Below are positions 49,749 through 61,400 of a stretch of DNA of 64,000 nucleotides, piece by piece; the stretch's first letter is position 1, and every line of letters starts with the position of its first letter. Position numbers and translations under genes: made by a program. The notes below the pieces were generated by a model. That model saw only the letters and a program-made list of their open reading frames with translations. It was not told the DNA's origin and did not search any database. Source of the DNA: Flammeovirgaceae bacterium (GTDB lineage: Bacteria > Bacteroidota > Bacteroidia > Cytophagales > Cyclobacteriaceae); contig JADJMA010000063.1 of assembly GCA_016709845.1 (NCBI GenBank), positions 227,720 through 291,719 of the forward strand. Reading direction: 5' to 3'.

Positions 49749-52700
49749 ATGCTGAACTATTCCGTCAGAGTTGGCGAATTGAGTGACTCCTCACCAGACC
49801 CACTATTTTCTGGAGAGAAGATCGGAACTAATCCGTTTCCGGGATTACGTCCATTTACCCTCGATGATAGCCATCTGTTTTTTGGTCGCGAAGGGCAGGT
49901 AGATGAAATACTTTTGAAATTATACAATAACCGCTCAGTAACCATCATGGGTTATTCGGGTAGCGGTAAGTCAAGTTTGATGCATTGCGGGTTAATACCG
50001 GTCCTTTATGGAGGATTCATGACCGATTCGGGTCCGCATTGGAAAGTAATAACCAGCCGCCCGGGCAGTTCGCCCATAGAAAATTTGAGTTTAGCAGCCG
50101 TAAATTTTTGGTGGAGGAGGGGCGTATCAATACCGAGGATATAGGCATTCACAAGGCAATTATTAATTCGGTATTGCGTAATAGCGCAAATGGTCTTGTT
50201 GAATTAACTCGTTATCTGCAATCATCAAAAAGTGATAACATCTTCTTTTTGAGTCGATCAATTTGAAGAACTATTCCGATACAAGGACTCTGATAATGAG
50301 GATTTTACCAATGAATCTATAGCCTATGTCAATTTGTTGCTCAATGCAGTTGGGCAGCGGGATGTACCGGCTTATATATCAATAAGTATGCGTTCCGATT
50401 TTATCGGAGAATGCGCTTCTTTTCATGGGCTGGCACAGATGATTAATACCAGCAACTACCTGGTACCCCAGATGACGCGTGATCAAAAACGTCTCGCTAT
50501 CGAGGGGCCTGTTGCTGTAGGTGGTGGCCGCATTTCCCAGCGTTTAGTTAAACGTCTTTTAAGTGATATAGGGGATAATCAAGATCAGCTACCCATTTTG
50601 CAACACGCGCTGATGCGCACCTGGGATTATTGGGTGGCTAACCGGGAGGATTCGGAACCGATGGACATTCGGCATTATAATGCGATTGGTCGGATTGCTC
50701 AGGCACTGTCTCTTCATGCCAATGAGGCCTACGATGAATTATCCTCTAAAGAGAAAGAGATTGCGGAGGCTCTCTTCAAAAGCCTTTCAGAAAAGAGTTC
50801 TGAAACACTTGAGTTAAGAAGACCTGCACGAGTCTCTGAAGTAGCTTTGTTGGCTCAGGTAGACGAGGGACAGGTCATTTCAGTTGTCGAGCGATTTAGA
50901 AAAGCAGGGCGATCGTTTCTTATGCCGGGGATTCCCGCATCCCTCCATGCCGGTTCTATTATTGAACTTTCTCACGAAAGTTTGATGCGAATCTGGACTC
51001 GCTTGTCAGCTTGGGTTGATGAAGAGTATGAGTCGGCCCACATGTACAAGCGTGTATCTGAAGCCGCTGCCATGTATCAGATCGGTAAAACAAGTTTGTG
51101 GCGCCCACCCGATTTGCAACTTGCCTTAAACTGGCAGAAAAAACAAAAGCCAACGCGGCAATGGGCGCAACGGTATGACATTGCTTTTGAAAGAGCGATC
51201 GTTTTTTAGATACAAGCCGTATAACCTACGAGGCCGAGTTAAAAAACCAGGAATTGTTGCAGCGCAGAATGTTGCGCAGAGCCCGGGTTACAAACCTGAT
51301 TCTTGCTTTATTATTGTTAATCGCTACTGGATTTTTCGTGTATGGATTTTTCCAACGCATTGAAGCAGAAAAACAAAGATTTGCCGCTGAAGTTGCAAGC
51401 CAAGAAGCTCAAAAACAACGAGATGAGGCCAAAGAACTGCAACTCGTTGCAGAAGAGCGATTGGGAGTTATTGAAGAGCAAAGTAAAAAAATCAACGAAC
51501 AGTATAATCAATTAAAACAGACTACTGAGAATTTAAGGTTAGCAGTAATTGATGCTGAAAAGCAACGCAATCTGGCTATCCGAAATTTGAATGAATCAGT
51601 AATACAACGCGATAGTGCAAGGTTAGAGAGAGATCGAGCTACCACGCAATATGTGAGAGCTGAGAAAGCTTTAGAAAAATCAGATAGCCTTTACATGCTG
51701 TCGGTTGCGCAATCTTTGGCGGCTAAATCTGAAGGAATTGATGATGCGCAATTGGCCGGACTTACCGCTATGCAAGGGTATTTGTATCACACAAAATACA
51801 AGGGTAAAAAATATGATCCGTACATTTTCAGAGGCTTATATTATTCGTTGGCGAAGCTAAATGGGTACAACTATAATACGGTGAAAATTCCAGGCGGACT
51901 TAAAAACAGAATGTATGCATTGGCGGTTGCTAATCATTCTACCTCATTTTATACGACTGGAAGTGACGGCCGTATTTTCAAGGGTGATTACCTGACTCAA
52001 AAGCTGAGAGCCAGAGCATTTTTGAAAATAAGGGTATGCCTAACCGGGTTTTGGCATTAAGTATAGACGAGAAATATTTAATCAACGCAAGTGATTCGAG
52101 TTACATTGAAATCATTAATCTGTCATCATCATCCAAGCCTCAACGGGTATTGGGTCATACTCGACTGGTAACGGACATTAAATTTTTACCTGATAATTCT
52201 GGGTTTATCACCGCATCGGCCGACAGAACATTAAGATTCACCAATCAGGAAAGCGGACAGAGTAAGAAAATACTTACGCTGCCGTATGATTTAAAATCTA
52301 TTGATATTAGTCCGGATGGAAAGCAACTGGCCGGAGTTTCCTATACGGGGAAAGTAGTAACGGTTGATCTTTCTAATTATTCGTATAAAGAAATCTGGAC
52401 AGATGAATCAACCATAAAGTTGAATGACTCTACAAAGAGTGTTAAAGTATTTAACAGAATTCTTTCTGTTGCCTGGCATCCTACAAAGCCGCTTCTCGCT
52501 TTTGGTGTTGAAGTTATTAATGATAAGGGAAGAGTTGTTCGTGGTGTGGTGAAATTATTAGATCTGCAAACAAGAAAAATTAAGGAGTTAACCGGGCATA
52601 AGTCGGGTATTGCCGACCTGGCCTTTAGTCCTGATGGTTTATTACTGGCCAGTGCAGGCCTGGATAGCAAGCTACAAATGTGGGTGGTGGAGCACGAGGA

Positions 52701-52953
52701 AGATTTGCCTATTATTATGGATAATAATAATGGTTCAGTGTGGCACGTAGATTTTACAAATGATTCAAGGTTCCTGATCGCCTCTTGTAATGATGGTGAA
52801 ATACGGATTTGGCCAACCGATCCACGCATTTTAGCCGAGCAGGTTTGTCCTAAGATGGAACGTAACATGACCAAGGACGAGTGGGATAGTTATGTGGGCA
52901 AGGATATTGGATATGAATCGACTTGTCGGAGTCTTTTAATTAAAGATTTTTAA
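49749..52953 (+). CDS. nSTAND1 NTPase with transmembrane helix, coiled coil and WD40 propeller, frameshifted
   Basis: About 1,068 residues. N-terminal nSTAND1 module: NPFPGLRPFTLDDSHLFFGR and P-loop TIMGYSGSGKSSLMHCGLIP, then the DQEEQ-type FIGECASFHGLAQMINTSNY and YLVPQMTRDQKRLAIEGPVA of the STAND helical part, LPILQHALMRTWDYW. After about residue 500: a single membrane helix (NLILALLLLIATGFFVYGFF), a long coiled coil (EKQRFAAEVASQEAQKQRDE and on), and a C-terminal WD40 propeller (VLGHTRLVTDIKFLPDNSGF, LTGHKSGIADLAFSPDGLLL, SVWHVDFTNDSRFLIASCND). Indels near 50120, 50260, 51200 and 52030. With one helix the propeller would face the periplasm. The stop shares bases with the next ATG. Confidence 0.88.
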
Positions 52954-54097
52954 TGAAAAGACATTTACTATTTTTTGGAGTGCTTTTGTTTATAATCTTG
53001 TCCTTGCCGGTCGCAGCACAAGATTCAAATCAATCAAAAGAGACGGACTGTGAACAAATCCTTATCCAGGCTGCTGACGAATTTAATGCAGGCAGATATT
53101 ACGGGCTTCCGTCCTTGTTGCAGAATTGTCTCGATAAAGGAAATTTTTCTAATGAACAGAAAGTAAGAGCCTACCTATTATTGGCACAGGCTTATCTGAT
53201 TTTAGATGATCCTATTGCCGCTGATGATAGTTACCTAAAACTGCTCCAGGCCGATCCGGAATTTGAAGCAAGTATTTCCCAACATCCTATTGATATTTAT
53301 TACCTAAGTAAAAAGTTTATAGCGACACCTGTTTTTACACCGCATCTTCGGATTGGATTTAACACTTCCCTTCCAAGAACCATTTATCCGATAAATACGA
53401 GCGGGACGCCTTTAGACATAAAAAATCCACTAAAAGTCGGTATTCAAGTAGGAGGTGGAGTTGATTGGAATATAACTACCCATTGGAGTTTGTGTATAGA
53501 AGGTAATTATGCTTACAAAGCATTTAAAAAGCAAAGCGAATATTTTTTTGATTCAGACCAACAAACTATTGTAGAGAAGCAGAATTGGCTTGATATCCCC
53601 ATGTATATTAAATACGCAGATGATTCTGGCAAAATAAGACCTTTTGGGTATGCAGGCTTTGCCGTTAATCTTTTATGGTCTGCCCGAGGTCCGGACTGGT
53701 TATTAAAAAATAATAACTCAGATGGTAAAGGAAGTGCACAGGAGGCAAATGGCCCCGCGGAAGTTCTGACGTCAAAGAGAAATTTATTTAATACCTCGTT
53801 AGTGTTTGGTGGCGGAGCGAAGTATAAAATTGGAAAGGACTTTGTGTATGCAGACTTACGATACATGGCTGGGCTCACTAATCTCACCAATCTGGAAAAT
53901 AACTATTATGATAAGGATGGAAACTTTGATCTGGCTAATACCAAGTATGCAGAGGTGAGTGATCTTTTAGATTGGATAATCTATCTATATCCTTTGGGTA
54001 TATCCACCCGATATACAATCCACGCAAAAAATCGAAACCAAGATTAAGCACGTTGTTCAAGAAGAAAAAAGAAGTTAAAAAAGACGAGACTCCTTAA
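52953..54097 (+). CDS. Outer-membrane beta-barrel protein with N-terminal TPR-like domain, frameshifted at the end
   Basis: Signal MKRHLLFFGVLLFIILSLPVAAQ, then a helical TPR-like module with two Cys (DCEQILIQAADEFNAGRYYG, LPSLLQNCLDKG; AYLLLAQAYLILDDPIAADD). From about residue 125 the pattern is beta-barrel: alternating strands (RIGFNTSLPRTIY, KVGIQVGGGVDWNITTHWSL, IRPFGYAGFAVNLLW, FVYADLRYMAGLTNL), like outer-membrane porin-type barrels. The frame break near 54020 gives a basic tail (NPRKKSKPRLSTLFKKKKEV) stopping at 54097, one base before the next start. The first ATG overlaps the STAND stop, so both are translated together. Confidence 0.8.
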
Positions 54098-54098
54098 G

Positions 54099-55384
54099 AT
54101 GAGACCGGTATACGTGATTATTTTATTCTTAAGCATACTTTCATCCTGCGATACAGAGAGCAGTTTTCCTGTACCTGAAGATAATTACTTTGTGAAATTT
54201 TATGGTAATGAGGGTGACCAAGAGGGTGTGGATTTTATTTTGAACACCGATGGCTCGGTGGTCATGCTGGGTAATTCCAGAAAGACGGTAACGGATCAAC
54301 AGGTGATCTATGCAGTTAAAGTTGATGCACAGGGGACCGTGCTTTGGCAGCATTACTACGGTACTTCCTTGCCAGGCGATAAAACAGCCAAAGACATTGA
54401 GCTTCATTCCGATGGACGTATTATAATAGTAGGTGAGTTTGTTAACGGAGCGAATGATAGTGATGTGTATCTTTTTTCAATAGATAATGCTGGCGTACTT
54501 CAGGATAGCGTAACAGTTGGGCTGATTGATAAAAATGGAGTAAAAAGTGATGAGCATGCCAATACATTGACCGTTATTAGCGATGGATTTATTATAGCGG
54601 GCTCTACAACTTTGCAAGCGGACCTTATTTCTACAGCACGGAATTCAATGCATCTAAGGTTTGATAATTCATTAAATGAGATCCCTGAAGTGGGGCCTAT
54701 TAACTGGAGCCGAAACTATGGTAACGATAGGGATGAGGTTGCGGTTAAAGTGTTTGAAATTGGAATAAATAATTTTTATGTTTTTGGGTATTCCAATCGA
54801 ATAGATCCACCCCGTAATGGTGATTATAATTACTGGATTTACTCTTTAGGTGGAGATGGAAAACCAACTAATGCAGACTTATATGCGGGTAAAACTTCTG
54901 AAGATGAAGAGTTAATTTCCGTAGAAATCAGTCCTCTTCAATCGGGACCGGGTTATATTTTGAGTGGGACTGCCACCCGTTCATCTGGAGAAACACAATC
55001 GTATCTTGTTAAACTTTCGTCAACGTTAACTTTTCAACCAACGGATATTTTAATTGAGACAAATCCACGGATATGGGCACTGATGTAGGTGGAAATTTGG
55101 TAACGAAGAGTCTGCCTAGTCAGGAATTTATGCTTTTAACCAATGACAATACACCTGCCGATAAGAATACGAATCTGGCCTTAACCAAACTAACCCGTGA
55201 GCTGACAAAGGCGTGGCAGATACCTCTCATATTTGGCGGAGAGAGCAATGATTTTGCTGGGTCTATTTCAGAATTGCCCGATGGTAGAATTTTAGTTGTT
55301 GGCACTATGACTGTGGGTGGACTGAGCGGGCAGAAGAAAATGGTACTAATGAAATTAAATGCTGATGGCAAACTAACCAAATAA
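54099..55384 (+). CDS. Lipoprotein with propeller-like repeats, frameshifted
   Basis: Lipobox IILFLSILSSCDTES after MRPVYVI. The rest, about 428 residues in all, repeats motifs of 'GxDxDVYLFSIDNxGxL...' type: FILNTDGSVVMLGNSRKTVT, IELHSDGRIIIVGEFVNGAN, VISDGFIIAGSTTLQAD, INNFYVFGYSNRIDPP, SELPDGRILVVGTMTVGGLS; such patterns form beta-propellers. Break near 55080. No named function. Starts one base after the barrel protein, so it belongs to the same transcript; likely an outer-membrane or surface lipoprotein. Confidence 0.75.
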
Positions 55385-55460
55385 GCGTTTTTTGGTATTA
55401 AATGGTTACTTTTAAGCTGTCTATATCATATAGTTTTTGAAGTTGGCCAATACCTTATCT

Positions 55461-58400
55461 ATGTCCCTGATTCTAAGACCGTATAAATTATTTACATCGG
55501 TTTTTAAAAAAGCGCTACACCATCCATCTATTACTAATAGGGTACATTTCTTTAGATTAATTCTAACCTCGGCTATTCTAACCTTGTTGGCTTTCAGCGC
55601 CAACGCGGCAACCTACTATTCAAGGCAAAGTGGTAATTGGAATTCGAATACAACCTGGTCACTATCTTCTGGTGGAGGTTCAGTAGGTGCTGGAGTTTTT
55701 CCAGTTGCTGGTGATATTGTAATAATTGAACGAGGTTACAGTAACCGTTGCGGCTAATGCTGCTTGCGCCAGCATTCAATTAGGGGCTACTCCAGCTACA
55801 GGAGGGATTAGTTTTGGTACACTGACTTTTGGAGGTGCCTTTCAGCTTATTGTTTCAGGAAATGTTGCTGTAGGTGGAGATGGATTTAATTCCAGGCGTG
55901 GTACTATAAATTTTGCTAGTGGATCGCTGCTTGATGCAAGCATTGTAACCTTAGGAAGTTCAGGTGGAACACCGGGCACCCCGAATTTAATCGACATGAC
56001 TTCTGGGGGAACGCTTCGTGTGGATGGACTTAGTGTAAATGCCGGCCCTGTAAACAACTGGACACCGGGTTCTGGAACAGTAGAGCTTCAGTCAACGAAT
56101 ACATTGCCTTCATCCGTCTTTACCTCATTTAATAATCTGACCATCAACGGAGGGACAAATTCTTTAGGTGTCGATGTCTCCATTGGAGGCACACTTTCAG
56201 TAACAAGTGGTGTTTTTGCACTTGGTGCTTTTAACGCTTCATCGGTTGGCGCAGTTAATATGACCGGAACCTCCATTACGGGAACGGGTACTTTGACTTT
56301 GGCGGGGGATGTAACTACGAATGCTAGCCCAACGGCCTCTACTATATCCGCACCCATAAATTTGGGCGGAAGTACAAGAACATTTAATGTTGATGATACT
56401 GCAGCTATCCCTGACCTAAACGTTACAGCTGCTATTTCTGGTGGTGGCGGAATTATAAAGACTGGTATTGGCTCTATGAATCTTGCCAATGCAGGCAATT
56501 CTTATACGGGGTCGACAACTGCAAACCAGGGAATATTAAGGATTGCCGCATTTGGTGGAGTAATACCTGATGGAAGTGCGCTGATTGTTAATAGTACACT
56601 TGATCTGAATGGATACAGTGAAACAGTCGGGTCACTTGCAGGTAGTGGAACAGTTACCAGTAATGCTGGTGCCACGATGACCTTAACGGCAGGCGGTGAC
56701 AATACTTCTACTTCCTTCTCTGGCGTAATCCAAAATGGATCAAGTACAGGAGTTAGCCTATACAAAACAGGAACAGGTTCCTTATCTCTATCTGGAAACA
56801 ATACATATAGTACCTCCACTTGGTTATTAGGTGGAACGCTCAATATAAATAGTACGTCTGCTATTGGCACCAGTGCATTGACGATTTTCAATGGAACTAC
56901 AATAGGAAACACCAGTGGCTCTGCAATTACACTGGCAACAAATAACACAGTAACCTTAAGTGGAGATTTTTCCTTTGGAGGTACGCAGGATTTAAATTTA
57001 GGTACGGGGCAATCTCTTTTGGATCAACACGAGGTATAGTGGTCAACTCAAACACGCTTACTTTAGGCGGAGTAATTAACACAGGATTTTCGCTATTCAA
57101 GTCTGGAGCAGGCACACTTAGTTTTGGAAGTAATCCAGTAACCTTAAATAGCTTAACGATTAACAGTGGCCCATTAACGTCTACTTCTGGCGTATTAAGT
57201 ATAAGTGGAGGTCTTTCAAATTCGGGTGTTTTTAATCATAATTCGGGAACAGTTCACTTTAATGGTGGCGCAGTTCAAACTGTAACTGTACTTTCCTATA
57301 ACAATCTAACACTTTCTGGCGCTGGACAAAAAAATGCAGGTGGTGCCATCACGGTGGGTGGAAATTTGGTTAACTCCTCCATCTTTGATTTAGGAGCCAA
57401 TGCATTATCGGTTACAGGGGCAATTAATAACACTGGTGGAAACATCCGGTTTACTGGAGTTGCTAATGGTATTTCAGTTAATACTGGAACCGTTACCTAC
57501 TATGGAGCTTCACAGACCGTTGCAGCAGGAAGCTACAATGATTTGGTTATAAACCAGTCGGGTGGCCAAGCATCATTGGGCGGTGCAGTTACGGTTAATG
57601 GAGTTCTTACCATGACCAATGGTATTCTCAACCTTAATGGATTCGATCTTACTTTGGGAACAGCTGCTTCAATATCAATAGCCGCACCATCAGCGACAAA
57701 AATGATTCTTGCTTCTGGTGGAAACAAAGTCATAAAAACATTTAGCAGTACTGGATCTTTTACATTTCCAATCGGTGAGAATATCGGAGTTTCAGAATAT
57801 TCTCCAATTACAATCAATGTTACTGCGGGAGCTCAGTTAACAGGTGCATTTAATCAGACTTCGAATCCCTGGATAAAATATTCGGCTTTAGGTGCCAATA
57901 CTTTGACTGCAGTTGCGGCTCCACTTTCTGTGGGTCAAACAAATACATTCACGGGAATTACTGGAGCGAATCCTACAGCAACGATCGTTGGCGGTAATGT
58001 GCCATTATGCGTTGGGTCTTCAGTAAATCTTAGTACCAATGTTACAGGTGATCCAACTTTCACCTATAGTTGAGTCCAGCGACTGGATTAAGTGCAACAA
58101 ATATTTCAAATCCGGTTGCCTCACCAATAGTAACAACAGTTTATACGGTTACTGTTAAAGATGGCAATGGAATTTCGGCCACAGATAATACAACAATTAC
58201 AATTAATACTCCTCCTACACCAACAGTCGCAACAAGTGGTAGCACAGTCTGTGATGGAATTAACCCTGATGTAACGCTAACTAGCTCGGCTGCACCCAAT
58301 GGCGGAACCTATGTATGGTATAAGGACGGTGTTGCAACTGGCGATGTGGGAATAAGTATTGCTGTAAATGATCCTGTCGCAAGTGGCTCTTATACGGTAA

Positions 58401-61400
58401 GTGTGGTTGATGGAATAAGTGGCTGTACAAGTGCACAAAGTGTAGCGGAAGTGGTAACTATCAATGCACTTCCTATTGACAAAGTTGTATCTGTATTAAC
58501 TGCGCTTACGATCTGTGATGGCGGAACTATAACAATTCGGATTGCCGCCTCTGAGCCAGGTATTAATTATGAAATTCAGGATCAATTGAACAATCCGGTA
58601 AGAGCTATTGCCGGTGGAACAGGAGTCGATCTTGATCTTATTACAAATCCTTTAAACGCGAGTGTTACAAGTTTAAAAATAGTGGCAACTAATGTCTCTA
58701 CTACTTGTGGCGGAACATTAACTAATACAATTGGCCCAGTCACAGTAAATCCAATCCCCGCTACACCAACAATTAATCCGGTTGGTCCGGTGGTAGTTTG
58801 TGAGGGCACGGCCGCGATTATTTTGACGAGCAGTGCAGCAAGTGGGAATCAATGGTATAAAAATGGTAGTCCGATAGGCGGAGCTACCGCTACGACATTA
58901 AACATTGCAACAGCTCTGGCAACAGCGGCAGCTATACAGTTATCTCCACGGTGAGCTGCGCATCCTTAGTATCACTGGCTACTGCTGTCACGATTGATCC
59001 ACTTCCCTTAGTTACACCGGTAGTTGGTCCGGCCACGACAACGATTTGTAGTGGTAGCACGGTAACGGTAAATGTTGCAGGCAGCCAGGCAGGAATCAAT
59101 TATGAATTATTTGATGGTGTTACTTCGTTAAGCAGCGTGATAGCAGGCACAGGTGGGGCGATTAATTTAGTGACGAGTGCACTTAGCGGAAACACGACTA
59201 TCACAGTTAGAGCTACGAATCCGGTAACGGGTTGTTCAGTATTATTGACAGGTACAAGTGTAGTAACAGTAAATCGATTCCGGCTACGCCAACGATTAAC
59301 CCGGTTGGTCCGGTAGTAGTTTGTGAGGGCAGTGCGAACATTACTTTAACGAGCAGTGCGGGTGCAGGCAATCAATGGTATAAAAATGGATCACTGATAG
59401 GAGGCGCTACCGCTACTACATTAAATATTGTAACATCTGCGGCCAACAGTGGCAGTTATACGGTTATCTCAACCGTGAGCTGTGCATCCTTAGTATCACT
59501 TGCTACTGCTGTCACGATTGATCCACTTCCATTAATTACTCCGGTAGTTACTCCGGCCACGACAACGATCTGTAGTGGCAGCACGGTAACCGTAAATGTT
59601 GCAGGCAGTCAGGCGGGAATCAATTATGAATTATTCAATGGTGGTACCTCGTTAAGTTCAACGACAGCCGGCACAGGTGGTGCGATCAACCTAGTAACGA
59701 GCGCGCTTGCCGCGAACACTACGATAACAGTAAGAGCTACGAATCCGGTAACGGGTTGTTCAGTATTATTGACAGGCACGAGTGTAGTAACAGTGAATCC
59801 GATTCCAGCTACGCCAACGATTAACCCGGTTGGTCCGGTAGTAGTTTGTGAGGGCAGTGCGAACATTACTTTAACGAGCAGTGCGGGTGCAGGCAATCAA
59901 TGGTATAAAAATGGATCACTGATAGGAGGCGCTACCGCTACTACATTAAATATTGTAACATCTGCGGCCAACAGTGGCAGTTATACGGTTATCTCAACGG
60001 TATCAGGCTGTGCTTCTTTAGTATCACTTGCTACTGCTGTCACGATTGATCCACTTCCATTAATTACTCCGGTAGTTACTCCGGCCACGACAACGATCTG
60101 TAGTGGCAGCACGGTAACCGTAAATGTTGCAGGCAGTCAGGCGGGAATCAATTATGAATTATTCAATGGTGGTACCTCGTTAAGTTCAACGACAGCCGGC
60201 ACAGGTGGTGCGATCAACCTGGTAACGAGCGCGCGGCCAACACTACGATAACAGTAAGAGCTACGAATCCGGTAACGGGTTGTTTCAGTATTATTGACAG
60301 GCACGAGTGTAGTAACAGTGAATCCGATTCCGGCTACACCAACGATTAACCCGAGTTAGTCGGTAGTAGTTTGTGAGGGCAGTGCGAACATTACTTTAAC
60401 GAGCAGTGCGGGTGCAGGCAATCAATGGTATAAAATGGATCACTGATAGGAGGCGCTACCGCTACTACATTAAATATTGTAACATCTGCGGCCAACAGTG
60501 GCAGTTATACGGTTATCTCAACGGTTCGGGCTGTGCTTCTTTAGTATCACTCTGTTACCGCTGTCACGATTGATCCACTTCCATTAATTACTCCGGTAGT
60601 TACTCCGGCCACGACAACGATCTGTAGTGGCAGCACGGTAACGGCAAATGTTGCAGGCAGTCAGGCCGGCATCAATTATGAATTATTTGATGGTGTTACT
60701 TCGTTAAGTCAGCGTGATAGCCGGCACAGGTGGGGCGATTAATTTATGACGAGTGCGCTTGCGGAAACACAACAATCACAGTTAGAGCTACGAATCCGGT
60801 AACGGGTTGTTCAGTATTATTGACAGGTACAAGTGTAGTAACAGTAAATCCGATTCCGGCTACGCTAACGATTAACCCGGTTGGTCCGGTAGTAGTTTGT
60901 GAGGGCAGTGCGAACATTACTTTAACGAGCAGTGCGGGTGCAGGCAATCAATGGTATAAAAATGGATCACTGATAGGAGGCGCTACCGCTACTACATTAA
61001 ATATTGTAACATCTGCGGCCAACAGTGGCAGTTTACGGTTACCTCAACCGTGAGCTGTGCATCCTTAGTATCACCTTCTGCTGTCACGATTGATCCGCTT
61101 CCATTAATTACTCCGGTAGTTACTCGGCCACGACAACGATCTGTAGTGGCGCACGGTAACCGTATGTTGCGGGCAGTCAGAGCCGGCATCATTATGAATT
61201 ATTCAATGGTGGTACCTCGTTAAGTTCAACGACAGGGACAGGTGGTGCGATAACTTAGTAACAGGCGCGCTGCGCGAACACAACAATAACGGTTAGGAGC
61301 TACGAATCCGGTAACGAGCTGTTCAGTATTATTGACAGGTAAGTGTAGTACAGTAAACTGATTCCGGTTCTTAGCCCAACGATTAACCCGGTTGGTCCGG

